In this document: positions 54,636 to 63,796 of the stretch, in pieces
Position numbering within the stretch: position 1 is the first letter of the stretch
Layout: each line of letters starts with the position of its first letter
Position numbers and translations under genes: made by a program
The notes under the pieces: generated by a model
Told to the model about the DNA's origin: nothing
The model's database searches: none
Seen by the model: the letters and a program-made list of their open reading frames with translations, nothing else
Assembly (NCBI RefSeq): GCF_018380615.1
Contig: NZ_JAGYVZ010000005.1
Coordinates: 62,001-126,000 of the forward strand
Source of the DNA: Flavobacterium psychroterrae
GTDB lineage: Bacteria; Bacteroidota; Bacteroidia; Flavobacteriales; Flavobacteriaceae
DNA length: 64,000 bases
Reading direction: 5' to 3'

Positions 54636-55348
54636 TTTTATTTATAAAACTACTTTTGGCACATTTATTAGGCGATTTTATATGGCAGCCCAACTCTTGG
54701 GTGACGGATAAGGAAGCTAAAAAACATAAAAGTATTTATTTATATTTTCATATTCTTTTGCACGGAGTTCTGGCGGCAATTTTGGCTGGAGAAATTCGGT
54801 TTATACCTTACGCCATTTTAATTGCCGTAACGCATGGCATTGTAGATTTGGTTAAACTGAATTTTCAGAAAACAAAGACAAAACGTACCTGGTTTATTGT
54901 GGACCAAATTTTACACATTTTAATTTTAATTGGAATCGTATTACTTTATAAGGATGAACCTCTAAACTTTCTTTGGTTTAATAATCAGCTTTGGATTTTA
55001 ATAACCGGTATTCTATTGATTACTAAGCCAACTTCGATTTTTATCAAAACCATTATTTCGATCTGGAATCCGGAAAGCCAAAATAGTCACAATGATAATT
55101 CGCTCGCTACTGCGGGAAATTATATTGGAATATTGGAACGCTTATTTGTATTCTGTTTTATACTAACAGGACATTTTGAAGCAATAGGATTTCTATTGGC
55201 CGCTAAATCTATTTTTAGATTTGGAGATTTAAAAGAAGCCAAAGACAGAAAACTTACCGAATATGTTTTAATTGGTACTTTAATCAGTTTTGGAACTGCA
55301 ATTATCGCGGCATTAATTGTTCAGGCGCTGCTTTTACAATTGCTTTAG
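54632..55348 (+). CDS. DUF3307 family membrane protein
   Basis: 238 residues. Seen: [20 protein letters not shown] (the start typical of DUF3307), [35 protein letters not shown], then [20 protein letters not shown] and further helices, about six to seven in total. The DUF3307-SatD pairing is a recurrent two-gene unit in bacteria with no assigned biochemistry. The 4-base overlap with the SatD gene indicates coupling; the 3' end overlaps the convergent pyrD by 15 bases. Confidence 0.82.
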   Translation: MILFIKLLLAHLLGDFIWQPNSWVTDKEAKKHKSIYLYFHILLHGVLAAILAGEIRFIPYAILIAVTHGIVDLVKLNFQKTKTKRTWFIVDQILHILILIGIVLLYKDEPLNFLWFNNQLWILITGILLITKPTSIFIKTIISIWNPESQNSHNDNSLATAGNYIGILERLFVFCFILTGHFEAIGFLLAAKSIFRFGDLKEAKDRKLTEYVLIGTLISFGTAIIAALIVQALLLQLL

Positions 55349-56368
55349 AATCTTTTTATTAATTGCTTTTATCAAAGCCGGACCTTCATAAATAAAGCCT
55401 GTATATAATTGTACCAGACTTGCTCCTGCGTTTAACTTTTCGATAGCATCATCTGCAGAATGTATTCCTCCTACTCCAATAATTGGGAATGCTTTATTGC
55501 TTTTTTCCGAAAGAAAACGAATAACTTCAGTCGAACGTTTTGTCAATGGTTTACCGGACAAACCTCCCATTTCAGCCTTATTATCAGATTGTAATCCGTC
55601 TCTTGAAATCGTCGTGTTTGTTGCAATAACACCCGCAATTTGAGTCGTTTTTACAATATCAATAATATCTAATAATTGCTCGTCTGTAAGATCCGGAGCA
55701 ATTTTTAAAAGTATTGGTTTTATTTTTTGAGTGCTTGTTTTCTGCTTTTCTACATTTCTGTTTTGCAACGTTTGCAACAAAGCTGTTAACGGTTCCTTGT
55801 CTTGCAAAGCCCTTAAATTTGGTGTATTGGGCGAACTTACATTCACTACAAAATAATCTACGTGATCAAATAAAGCATCAAAACAAATTGTATAATCGTC
55901 TACGGCATTTTCGTTTGGAGTAATTTTATTTTTTCCAATATTTCCTCCAATCAAAACTCCAGAATTGTTTTTTAAACGTTCTACAGCTTCAAGGACTCCT
56001 CCATTATTAAAGCCCATTCGGTTAATAATTGCCTGATCTGCTTTTAAACGAAACAAACGTTTTTTAGGATTTCCTTCCTGACCAACCGGTGTTACAGTTC
56101 CTATTTCTATAAATCCAAAACCAAAATCAGAAAGCTCTTTATATAATTTAGCATCTTTATCAAATCCTGCGGCAAGACCAACCGGATTTTTGAATTTAAT
56201 ACCGAAAACTTCACGCTCTAAACGAGTATCTTTTACCTCATATATGGATTTTATAATTGATGAAACTCCGGGAATTTTTGAAATGAATTTAACAAATGAA
56301 AAAGTAAAATAATGTACTTCTTCCGGATCAAACCAAAAAAGTATAGGGCGAATTATCAATTTATACAT
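55334..56368 (-). CDS. pyrD: Quinone-dependent dihydroorotate dehydrogenase (class 2)
   Basis: Fourth step of pyrimidine synthesis, membrane-associated. 344 residues, as expected. N-terminal helix [20 protein letters not shown] is the quinone-tunnel region; [40 protein letters not shown] and NRMGFNNGG follow; the catalytic Ser lies in [37 protein letters not shown] is near the C-terminus. A -7 box TAAATTTG lies at 56397-56404. The 3' end overlaps the DUF3307 gene by 15 bases. Confidence 0.97.
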   Translation of the reverse strand: MYKLIIRPILFWFDPEEVHYFTFSFVKFISKIPGVSSIIKSIYEVKDTRLEREVFGIKFKNPVGLAAGFDKDAKLYKELSDFGFGFIEIGTVTPVGQEGNPKKRLFRLKADQAIINRMGFNNGGVLEAVERLKNNSGVLIGGNIGKNKITPNENAVDDYTICFDALFDHVDYFVVNVSSPNTPNLRALQDKEPLTALLQTLQNRNVEKQKTSTQKIKPILLKIAPDLTDEQLLDIIDIVKTTQIAGVIATNTTISRDGLQSDNKAEMGGLSGKPLTKRSTEVIRFLSEKSNKAFPIIGVGGIHSADDAIEKLNAGASLVQLYTGFIYEGPALIKAINKKILKQL

Positions 56369-56396
56369 AAGAGTGTTGTGTGTGTTTTTTCGGTTG

Positions 56397-56404
56397 CAAA
56401 TTTA
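56397..56404 (-). promoter_or_regulatory. -7 box for pyrD
   Basis: The minus strand reads TAAATTTG; a TTG lies 16 bases further upstream (complement of 56421-56423), slightly short of the usual -33 spacing. Confidence 0.5.
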
Positions 56405-56502
56405 ATTATAATACTTCAGACAATTATAAACTAAAATGAATTTTTATTTTTTACTATTATTCCTATTTTTTTTATAATTTTAATATACTTAAAATACTGA
56501 AA

Positions 56503-57462
56503 ATGAAAAGCATAAAAAAAACTCTTCGACAAATAGCACTTATATGTTTAATGGGATCATTTTTTTTGATTTCAATTGATAGTATCGCCCAACGTCGTGG
56601 CGGTGGTGCAGCACATAGAGGCGGTGCAACGCAGGCAAGACCCGTTCAGACAAGACCTGCGAACCAAACAAGACCAGCCACTCAAACAAGACCGGGTTCT
56701 AATGGTGCAGGAGTAAAAAGACCTGCCACTACAACCAGACCTGCTTCGACCGGTAATAAAGCCACAAGACCATCGACTGTAAACCGAACAAATAATAGAA
56801 ACTCAAATACTGTAAACAGAAATAACACAGGAAACCGAAATACCAATATTAGCGGAAATAATATTAATCGAAATGTAGACAGAAGTCGCGATATTACTAT
56901 AAACAATAACAGAAACACAGTAGTACGAAGAAATACAGTAGTTGTTTATGCACGTCCGCCATATCGATACGGCGGTTACAGATACAACGCATATCATCCT
57001 TATTACTTTCATCCTTACACTCCCTATTATTGGGGACCAGTTTGGCATCCCTGGGGATTTTTTGCCGCCACTTTAGCCGTTACAGCAATTGTTGTTAGTG
57101 TAGAAAGTACTCAATATCATTATGATCAGGGAGTTTGGTATGCACCGTCAAGCGGAGGCTATACTGCCGTTCCAGCACCTGTAGGAGGAACAGTCAATAA
57201 TATCCCAAATGGTGCAGAAACAGTCAATACCGGAACCGTAAATAATTATTATTACGGAGGAACCTATTATGAAAAAGATGGAAGTTCCTATAAAGTTGTA
57301 CCTCCAACTGCTGGAACATTAGTGGATAATTTGCCCGAAGGTGGTGAAGAAGTTACTATTGGCGATGTCAAATATGTGAAATTTGGAGAAACTTACTATC
57401 AACCCGTTCAGGTTGATGGCAAATCTAAATATGAAGTTGTACTTGTTGAAGAAGATAAATAA
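56503..57462 (+). CDS. DUF6515-type exported protein with a low-complexity region
   Basis: 319 residues. After a signal peptide (IALICLMGSFFLISIDSIAQ) residues ~30-145 are low-complexity: repeats of TRPA/TRPG, then Asn/Arg-rich NRNT units. A Tyr/Pro/His-rich stretch (YRYGGYRYNAYHPYYFHPYT) leads to WHPWGFFAATLAVTAIVVSV, a membrane-like segment, and a C-terminal part with two copies of GTYYEKDGSSYKVV-like beta units. The pattern fits DUF6515 proteins of Bacteroidota. The function is unknown; the basic repeats could contact polymers or the cell surface. Confidence 0.8.
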   Translation: MKSIKKTLRQIALICLMGSFFLISIDSIAQRRGGGAAHRGGATQARPVQTRPANQTRPATQTRPGSNGAGVKRPATTTRPASTGNKATRPSTVNRTNNRNSNTVNRNNTGNRNTNISGNNINRNVDRSRDITINNNRNTVVRRNTVVVYARPPYRYGGYRYNAYHPYYFHPYTPYYWGPVWHPWGFFAATLAVTAIVVSVESTQYHYDQGVWYAPSSGGYTAVPAPVGGTVNNIPNGAETVNTGTVNNYYYGGTYYEKDGSSYKVVPPTAGTLVDNLPEGGEEVTIGDVKYVKFGETYYQPVQVDGKSKYEVVLVEEDK

Positions 57463-57600
57463 ATTATAGTAACTTTACCAAACTAATAGGATTTAATAAA
57501 GTGATTTTTTTAACTCTATTCATGCTATGAAATAAGTAATTTTTCTATAAATTCGTATTAATTTTCTTTCAAAAAAAATACTAGATTAAAATCATTTACA

Positions 57601-58731
57601 ATGAAAAATAAAACATATTGGATTATCGCTATCCTCACAATTTCCATTATTTCAATTGCTTATAGTTATACTAAATTTGTTCCTGACAAAAAGCTCAGCG
57701 CAATGGATTGCGCCGAAATTCCAAATGCATCTGATGCTTCGTTATTTAAGCCTACAATCGAAAATAAAAACAGACCTCCGGCAAATAAAACACCTAAAGG
57801 AATGGTATGGATTCCCGGTGGAGAATTTTCTATGGGAAGCAATGTTGAAGATGAAAGTTTATGCAGCATAAAAGGAGTTACAAAAGATGCGGCACCAATT
57901 CATCAAGTATATGTTGATGGTTTTTATATGGATCAAACCGAAGTGACAAACGAGCAATTTGAAGCTTTTGTTAATGCCACAGGCTATGTAACGTTAGCCG
58001 AAATAAAACCAACTCATGAGGAATATCCTGATGCGCCACTAGAAAATTTAGTTGCCGGATCAGCTGTGTTTTCCCCTACTCCTGCTGATGTGAATTTAAA
58101 TAATTATATGCAATGGTGGACTTACATTAAAGGAGCAGACTGGAGACATCCTGAAGGTGACGGAAGTTCTATAGAAGGCAGAGAAAAATATCCTGTTGTT
58201 CAAATTTCGTTTGACGATGCTGCCGCTTATGCAAAATGGGCGGGTAAAAGATTACCTACTGAAGCAGAATGGGAATTTGCTGCTCGCGGCGGAAAATCAG
58301 GACAATTGTATGCCTGGGGAAATACATTAAAACCCAAAGGAAAATTTCAGGCTAATATCTATCAGGGACATTTTCCGGTTGAAAAAGGAGACACTGGCGA
58401 AGATGGTTATATTGGTATTGCCCCTACAGCAAAATTTGAACCCAATTCATACGGACTTTATGATATTGGTGGGAATGTTTGGGAATGGACAAACGATTGG
58501 TACACCGCAGATTATTATACTGTAATAAGCGAGAAAGGTAAAGTAACAAGAAATCCTCAAGGTCCGGAATCATCATACGATCCGGGAGAACCAAACTTGC
58601 CTAAAAAAGTACAGCGTGGCGGATCATTTTTATGTACAGATCAATATTGCACGCGCTATATGGTAGGGACCAGAGGAAAAGGAGATTATAAATCACCGGC
58701 AAATCATATTGGTTTTAGATGTGTTCAGTAA
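57601..58731 (+). CDS. Formylglycine-generating enzyme family protein with both catalytic cysteines
   Basis: 376 residues. An N-terminal signal anchor (WIIAILTISIISIAYSYT) and a linker lead to the FGE-sulfatase domain: MVWIPGGEFSMGSNVEDESL, FYMDQTEVTNEQFEAFVNAT, GKRLPTEAEWEFAARGGKSG and GGNVWEWTNDWYT. Near the end, RGGSFLCTDQYCTRYMVGTR holds Cys345 and Cys350 in the same spacing as the catalytic pair of aerobic FGE (human Cys336/341), and ends HIGFRC. Many family members lack this pair, so this one may really activate sulfatases. No sulfatase gene with CxPxR is in the window. The gene is preceded by 138 bases with no promoter recognised. Confidence 0.87.
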   Translation: MKNKTYWIIAILTISIISIAYSYTKFVPDKKLSAMDCAEIPNASDASLFKPTIENKNRPPANKTPKGMVWIPGGEFSMGSNVEDESLCSIKGVTKDAAPIHQVYVDGFYMDQTEVTNEQFEAFVNATGYVTLAEIKPTHEEYPDAPLENLVAGSAVFSPTPADVNLNNYMQWWTYIKGADWRHPEGDGSSIEGREKYPVVQISFDDAAAYAKWAGKRLPTEAEWEFAARGGKSGQLYAWGNTLKPKGKFQANIYQGHFPVEKGDTGEDGYIGIAPTAKFEPNSYGLYDIGGNVWEWTNDWYTADYYTVISEKGKVTRNPQGPESSYDPGEPNLPKKVQRGGSFLCTDQYCTRYMVGTRGKGDYKSPANHIGFRCVQ

Positions 58732-58741
58732 GATTTTTTTA

Positions 58742-58858
58742 GCCACGAATTGCACAAATTTTCACTAATTTTTTAATAACCAATTTAAAATTAATGATAG
58801 ATTTTACAAATTCCATTTTAATATTTAAATCAAAATTTGTGAAATTCGTGAAATTCGT
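58742..58858. repeat. Intergenic palindrome, GCCACGAATT family
   Basis: GCCACGAATTGCACAAATTT starting at 58742 faces AAATTTGTGAAATTCGTGAA ending near 58858. It lies after the FGE-family gene and may act as its terminator. Confidence 0.65.
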
Positions 58859-58916
58859 AGGGAACATTTTTTAAATTTTCCATAATTTACAGCCGTAAAA
58901 CGCCTGATTATTTGCT

Positions 58917-58924
58917 TATATTTG
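58917..58924 (+). promoter_or_regulatory. -7 box for pepT
   Basis: TATATTTG, 15 bases before the ATG at 58940. It shows that the TTG at 58922 is part of the promoter rather than a start codon. Confidence 0.5.
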
Positions 58925-58939
58925 CTAAAAATTAAACAA

Positions 58940-60217
58940 ATGCAACATATTATAGATCGTTTTATCAGTTACGTAACTATTGATACCGAATCAGATCCAA
59001 ATTCGCAAACAACTCCAAGTACAGAGAAACAATGGAACCTTGCCAATAAATTAGTCGAAGAATTAAAAACAATTGGTCTTGAAGATGTTACTATAGATGA
59101 TAAAGCATATATCATGGCTACTTTACCAAGTAATGTAGATCATGAAGTTCCTGTAATTGGTTTTGTTTCACATTTTGATACATCACCGGATTTTAGCGGA
59201 GCAAATGTAAAACCTCAAATTATTACCAATTACAACGGAAAAGATATTGTCTTAAATGCAGAGAAAAACATTATCTTATCTCCAAATTATTTTAAAGATT
59301 TACTTCAATATAAAGGTCAAACAATTATTACAACTGACGGAACTACTTTGTTAGGTGCTGATGATAAGGCAGGAATTACAGAAATTGTTTCTGCAATGGA
59401 ATATTTAGTTCAGCATCCTGAAATCAAACACGGAAAAATCAGAATTGGTTTTACGCCTGATGAAGAAATTGGTCGAGGAGCACATCATTTTGATGTAGAG
59501 AAATTTGGCGCACAATGGGCTTATACTATGGACGGAAGCCAGATTGGAGAACTAGAATATGAAAATTTTAATGCAGCGGGAGCAAAAATCACTTTCAAAG
59601 GAAAAAGCGTTCATCCTGGTTATGCCAAAGGAAAAATGATCAACTCAATGTTGATTGCTAATCATTTTATAAATGAACTTCCAAAAGATGAAACACCTCA
59701 GGAAACTAAAGGTTACGAAGGATTTTTTCATGTTCATCATTTAACCGGAAGCATTGAAGAAACGGTTTTAGAACTAATAATTCGTGATCATAACAAAATC
59801 AAATTCGAAAAAAGGAAAGATTTAATTGGTAAAATTGCCAAAAAAATCAACAAGAAATTTGCCAAACAATTTGGCGAAGATATTGTAATTGCTGAAATTA
59901 AAGATCAGTATTACAATATGAAAGAAAAAGTACTTCCTGTAAAACATATCGTTGATATTGCCGAAAAAGCAATGAGAGAATTGGATATAAAGCCAATCAT
60001 AAAACCTATTCGTGGCGGAACTGATGGATCACAATTGTCTTTTATGGGATTACCTTGCCCTAATATTTTTGCAGGCGGACATAACTTTCACGGAAAATAC
60101 GAATATGTTCCCGCAGAAAGTATCCAAAAAGCAACTGATGTTATTGTAAAAATTGCAGAACTTACTGCTATTCCAGGCATTTTTGATATTGCTGAAAAAC
60201 CTAAAAGAAAAAGATAA
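58940..60217 (+). CDS. pepT: Peptidase T (tripeptide aminopeptidase)
   Basis: 425 residues from ATG 58940; an upstream TTG lies within the -7 box. M20-family zinc aminopeptidase acting on tripeptides in the cytoplasm. Metal-site motifs: [48 protein letters not shown] (catalytic Glu), [20 protein letters not shown], and [20 protein letters not shown] with [15 protein letters not shown]. The length and order match PepT. It is monocistronic, between its own -7 box and a terminator. Confidence 0.96.
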   Translation: MQHIIDRFISYVTIDTESDPNSQTTPSTEKQWNLANKLVEELKTIGLEDVTIDDKAYIMATLPSNVDHEVPVIGFVSHFDTSPDFSGANVKPQIITNYNGKDIVLNAEKNIILSPNYFKDLLQYKGQTIITTDGTTLLGADDKAGITEIVSAMEYLVQHPEIKHGKIRIGFTPDEEIGRGAHHFDVEKFGAQWAYTMDGSQIGELEYENFNAAGAKITFKGKSVHPGYAKGKMINSMLIANHFINELPKDETPQETKGYEGFFHVHHLTGSIEETVLELIIRDHNKIKFEKRKDLIGKIAKKINKKFAKQFGEDIVIAEIKDQYYNMKEKVLPVKHIVDIAEKAMRELDIKPIIKPIRGGTDGSQLSFMGLPCPNIFAGGHNFHGKYEYVPAESIQKATDVIVKIAELTAIPGIFDIAEKPKRKR

Positions 60218-60277
60218 CAAAAAAATAAATTCAGAAATTTAAGATTTTGGGAGGAAAAATTCTCAATTTTAATTATG

Positions 60278-60319
60278 AATCTTTGTCAAAGTTTTACAAC
60301 TTTGACAAAGATTTTTTTT
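60278..60319 (+). terminator. Rho-independent terminator of pepT
   Basis: Perfect 16-bp stem AATCTTTGTCAAAGTT (60278-60293) / AACTTTGACAAAGATT (60298-60313), 4-base loop, then a T run. The following 200 bases up to 60530 hold nothing recognisable; a 67-codon open frame there is not supported. Confidence 0.9.
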
Positions 60320-60530
60320 CGCATTCTCATTTCGATAGAGCAGAAATGATAAATTGTGGTTAATCACTCCTTTATAAGTAAAGCATTTTGTGAATATATT
60401 GTGTACCAACTTTTATCGAGTCACTTGCGGAGATTCTTCGTTACTCATGATGAGATACTTTGTGATTATTTTAGGTGTCTACTTTATCTATTAACTAATT
60501 TTATTTCTCTTTTTCCAAATAAAAAATTGA

Positions 60531-60575
60531 ATAAAAAAATCCCAAACTCCAATAATTAATTGGAATTTGGGATTT
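60531..60575 (-). terminator. Terminator of yajC, ATTCCAAATT type
   Basis: AATCCCAAACTCCAA (60538-60552) pairs with TTGGAATTTGGGATT (60560-60574); the minus strand continues into a U tract. About 30 bases past the yajC stop. Confidence 0.8.
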
Positions 60576-60605
60576 ATATTTTTATCTGGAATTTCTGAAA
60601 AAAAG

Positions 60606-60881
60606 TTACGCTTTTTTAACCGAAGCTGCGCTCATTTCCATAGAAATTGCAGAACGCTCAATTTTTAATTTTCCAGACATTGTTTCGATAACTGCACTTG
60701 TTTCAGCAAGTTCAACAATTTTACCGTGAAAACCACTTTTAGTAATTATCTTATCACCTACTTTTAGGCTGCTTTCAAATTCTTTTTCGTTTTTCGCTCT
60801 TTTTTGTTGTGGTCTGATCATGAAGAAATACAGTACTACAAACATTAGTAAATAAGGAGCAAATTTCATTAAATCTTGCAT
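60606..60881 (-). CDS. yajC: Preprotein translocase subunit YajC
   Basis: 91 residues: one N-terminal membrane helix (PYLLMFVVLYFFMIRPQQKR) followed by a small beta domain (LKVGDKIITKSGFHGKIVEL). YajC binds SecDF; here it lies 60 kb from secDF. It is on the same strand as nusB, 105 bases downstream of it, and likely co-transcribed. A GACTTAAGCTCAGAGTGACA fragment of a dispersed repeat lies between the two. Confidence 0.95.
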   Translation of the reverse strand: MQDLMKFAPYLLMFVVLYFFMIRPQQKRAKNEKEFESSLKVGDKIITKSGFHGKIVELAETSAVIETMSGKLKIERSAISMEMSAASVKKA

Positions 60882-60986
60882 AGTATTCAGTTTTTTATTT
60901 TTGTTATTAATATTTTTTCTCTTCGACTTAAGCTCAGAGTGACATCATTGGAATTTGTAATTTAAAAATTTGAGATTTCCCAAAAA

Positions 60987-61931
60987 TTACATTAAACCTC
61001 TACCAACTTTAATCATCTTTTTATTAGCAGTAAGTTCCTTAACAAGGTTATCTAAAATTCCGTTGATAAAAATACTGCTTTTTGGCGTAGAATATTCTTT
61101 TGCAATTTCTAAATATTCGTTAAGAGTTACTTTTACAGGAATCGATGGAAATTTTAAAAATTCGCAAATAGCCATTTTTAAAATAATAGTATCAATTTCA
61201 GCAATCCTTTCACTGTCCCAATTTGGAGTTTTATCGTCGTATTCTTTTGCAAAAATAGTTTCGTTTAAAACTGTTCTTCTGAACAAATCTTTAGCAAAAT
61301 CTTTATCCTCAACATCTTTATACAATTTTGGCACTCTAAAATCGTCCGGATCTTGTGTTTTAATCGCTTTAAGTTGCTTAACAATGTGCGTATTTACAAC
61401 AGGAATATCATCAACCCATGTTAATTTATCATCTTCTAAATACTCATATAATTTTTCATTAGGAACAATTACATCAGCAAATAAATCAATTACAAATTGT
61501 CTGTCTTCTTCAAAAGTATTTACCGAAGTACTCATGTATTTAGCATACAAGTCACTTGCTTTAATATCATTTAAAAGTAAAATGATATAATCATCATTCA
61601 AAGACCAGTTGTTGATTTTACGATTTTCTAAAGCAATACTAAGTGAATTACTTTCGGCAAGAAGTTGAAAAATTTTGTTGTTGATGAACTTTTCGTTCGG
61701 TTTACGTTCTGCAGCAGTTGCAAGATGTTTTTTGCTTGATAGATGTAAAAAAACAGATTCTTTTTTGCAAATTTCAATCAATGAAGAAAGCATTATAAGA
61801 TATAAGTCCTGAATATTATCAATACTGTAAAAAAGGAATTTCTCTTCTTTTTCCAGATTATCAGAACCGCTTTGATGCATTGCATAAATGGATTGCATTA
61901 CTTTAACGCGTATGTGTCTTCTATTTACCAC
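60987..61931 (-). CDS. nusB: Transcription antitermination factor NusB
   Basis: 314 residues, much longer than E. coli NusB (about 140) but usual for Bacteroidota. The start MVNRRHIRVKVMQSIYAMHQ has the RRxRxxxMQxLYA pattern. The NusB fold itself fits the C-terminal half: DFAKDLFRRTVLNETIFAKE, AEIDTIILKMAICEFLKFPS, IPVKVTLNEYLEIAKEYSTP and KSSIFINGILDNLVKEL. NusB with NusE binds boxA RNA and promotes rRNA antitermination. The N-terminal ~150 residues are helical and lineage-specific. It is followed by yajC. Confidence 0.94.
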   Translation of the reverse strand: MVNRRHIRVKVMQSIYAMHQSGSDNLEKEEKFLFYSIDNIQDLYLIMLSSLIEICKKESVFLHLSSKKHLATAAERKPNEKFINNKIFQLLAESNSLSIALENRKINNWSLNDDYIILLLNDIKASDLYAKYMSTSVNTFEEDRQFVIDLFADVIVPNEKLYEYLEDDKLTWVDDIPVVNTHIVKQLKAIKTQDPDDFRVPKLYKDVEDKDFAKDLFRRTVLNETIFAKEYDDKTPNWDSERIAEIDTIILKMAICEFLKFPSIPVKVTLNEYLEIAKEYSTPKSSIFINGILDNLVKELTANKKMIKVGRGLM

Positions 61932-62009
61932 CTTGTAAGAACATTTAAAAATTAGTCTGCAAAATTAGGAATTTCAATCCTGATATTAAAATTAATTCGT
62001 AAAAAAGTC

Positions 62010-62408
62010 ACAGTATTCAGTCTCAGTTTTCAGTATTACTCAATTAAGTCTCAGTTTTCGGTCGCAGTACGAAGTGATTTGGAAACCGAATAAAAAAAGT
62101 CCCAGTATTCAGTCTCAGTTTCAGTATTACTCAATTAAGTCTCAGTTTTCGGTCGCAGTACTATTACTCAATTAAGTCTCAGTTTTCGGTCGCAGTACGA
62201 AGTGATTTGGAAACCGAATAAAAAAAGTCCCAGTATTCAGTCTCAGTTTCAGTATTACTCAATTAAGTCTCAGTTTTCGGTCGCAGTACGAAGTGATTTG
62301 GAAACCGAATAAAAAAAGTCCCAGTATTCAGTCTCAGTTTCAGTATTACTCAATTAAGTCTCAGTTTTCGGTCGCAGTACTCAGTGATTTGGAAACCGAA
62401 TAAAAAAA
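62010..62408. repeat. 91-bp tandem repeat array
   Basis: Four copies: GATTTGGAAACCGAATAAAA recurs with starts at 62076, 62204, 62295 and 62386. The spacing is 128, 91 and 91 bases, the 128 being 91 plus a 37-base partial duplication near 62160-62197. Copies are nearly identical, so the array is recent or homogenised. It fills the 550-base gap between nusB and the dehydrogenase gene; no open frame is present. Confidence 0.9.
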
Positions 62409-62461
62409 GTCCCAGTATTCAGTCCCTGTTTACATTGCAAACTGAGACTGAATACTGGGAC
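62409..62461 (-). terminator. Strong hairpin after the dehydrogenase gene
   Basis: Perfect 16-bp stem GTCCCAGTATTCAGTC (62409-62424) / GACTGAATACTGGGAC (62446-62461), 21-base loop. The minus strand continues into a U tract (complement of 62401-62408). It ends the repeat array and terminates the dehydrogenase gene. Confidence 0.75.
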
Positions 62462-62481
62462 CGTAAACTGTAAACTAATAA

Positions 62482-63591
62482 TTATTTCTTAGCAGCATTT
62501 TCAATTCTTCTCAAATCGATACGATTTTGAGCGATTGTAAGAGCAGCTTTATGTGTCGTCATTCCGTTTTTCACAGCATAATCGATAATTTCTAAAGTAG
62601 TATTATAGATATTTTCGGTTTTTGTCATGATTTCAGCCTTACCATAATGCTCTAATTCAGCATAAACATTGATTATTCCACCAGCGTTGATCAAGAAATC
62701 CGGAGCATAAAGAATACCTCTTTCCTGTAATCTTGCACCGTGAACATTTTCATCAGCTAATTGATTGTTGGCAGCACCAGCAATAACTTTCGCTTTAATT
62801 TTGTTTACTGTGTCATTATTAATTGTTGCTCCCATTGCACACGGCGCATAAATATCAACATCGGCAGCGTATAAATCGTCTCCTGCAAATATTGTTGCGT
62901 TATATTTTTGAGCTACTTCGTATAATTTTTCTTCATTGATATCAGCAATAGTAACGATTGCTCCTTCTTTAGTTAAATACTCCACTAAAGCTTCACCAAC
63001 GTGACCAATTCCCTGAACCAAAACTTTTTTACCGTCTAAAGCATCAGTACCAAACTGACTTTTAGCAGCAGCTTTCATTCCTAAATAAACACCGTAAGCA
63101 GTTATTGGCGAAGGATTTCCTGAACCACCTCTTTCTTCAGAGATACCCGTAACATAAGGCGTTACATCTCTAACAGTGTCCATGTCTTTCGTTTCCATTC
63201 CAACATCTTCAGCAGTAATATATCTACCTCCTAAAGAGTGAACAAACTCACCAAACTTGCGCATTAATTCAGGTGTTTTTTGCGTTTTAGCATCACCAAT
63301 AATTACCGCTTTACCTCCACCAATATTTAATCCGGTAATAGCTGATTTATATGTCATACCTCTTGAAAGACGCAAAACATCGTTTAGAGCTTCCCATTCG
63401 GTATTGTAATTCCACATTCTTGTTCCGCCTAAAGCTGGACCCATAACTGAATTATGAATACCAATAATTGCTTTTAAACCTGTATCTTTGTCATTGCAAA
63501 AAACAATTTGTTCGTGATCATCAAATGAAAGTTGACCAAAAACAGGATCCATTTTTTGAAGTTCCTTTGCAGTTGCGAAAGTTGCATCCAT
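62482..63591 (-). CDS. Glu/Leu/Phe/Val dehydrogenase (leucine dehydrogenase-like)
   Basis: 369 residues. Oxidative deamination of a branched-chain amino acid with NAD. Substrate site: GPALGGTRMWNYNTEWEALN and YKSAITGLNIGGGKAVIIGD with the catalytic lysines; NAD fold: GKKVLVQGIGHVGEALVEYL (GxGxxG) and IVTIADINEEKL; then YAPCAMGATINNDTVNKIKA. The short length (369) and the lack of the hexameric-GDH N-terminal extension favour leucine/valine dehydrogenase over glutamate dehydrogenase. With HMG-CoA lyase at 52972-53838 it suggests branched-chain amino-acid catabolism, though the genes are far apart. Confidence 0.92.
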   Translation of the reverse strand: MDATFATAKELQKMDPVFGQLSFDDHEQIVFCNDKDTGLKAIIGIHNSVMGPALGGTRMWNYNTEWEALNDVLRLSRGMTYKSAITGLNIGGGKAVIIGDAKTQKTPELMRKFGEFVHSLGGRYITAEDVGMETKDMDTVRDVTPYVTGISEERGGSGNPSPITAYGVYLGMKAAAKSQFGTDALDGKKVLVQGIGHVGEALVEYLTKEGAIVTIADINEEKLYEVAQKYNATIFAGDDLYAADVDIYAPCAMGATINNDTVNKIKAKVIAGAANNQLADENVHGARLQERGILYAPDFLINAGGIINVYAELEHYGKAEIMTKTENIYNTTLEIIDYAVKNGMTTHKAALTIAQNRIDLRRIENAAKK

Positions 63592-63642
63592 AGCGCTAGT
63601 TTTTATTTAGTTATAAATTGTGAATTTGTCAAAAAGACTTCT

Positions 63643-63650
63643 CAAATTTA
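63643..63650 (-). promoter_or_regulatory. -7 box for the dehydrogenase gene
   Basis: The minus strand reads TAAATTTG, 51 bases before the start at 63591. No clear -33 element. Confidence 0.45.
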
Positions 63651-63796
63651 TATAAAAAATGTACATGTGCTAATTTTTTATCTTTAAAATAACAATATAA
63701 CAATCGTTTTGTTTTGATTAAATTATACTTTACGTTAATTTTAATTCACGATAATCTACAAAATCAAAACATTTCGTCATTGAATCTCTTAAAAAA

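Noticed and set aside
60356-60559. 67-codon open frame on the plus strand after pepT
   Set aside because: Begins after the terminator, has no ribosome-binding signal, and ends in the yajC terminator repeat.
60970-61590. 206-codon open frame on the plus strand
   Set aside because: Antisense to nusB; Ser/Leu-rich shadow composition.
62010-62408. Tandem array considered as CRISPR
   Set aside because: Units are 91 bp and contiguous, with no unique spacers between conserved short repeats.
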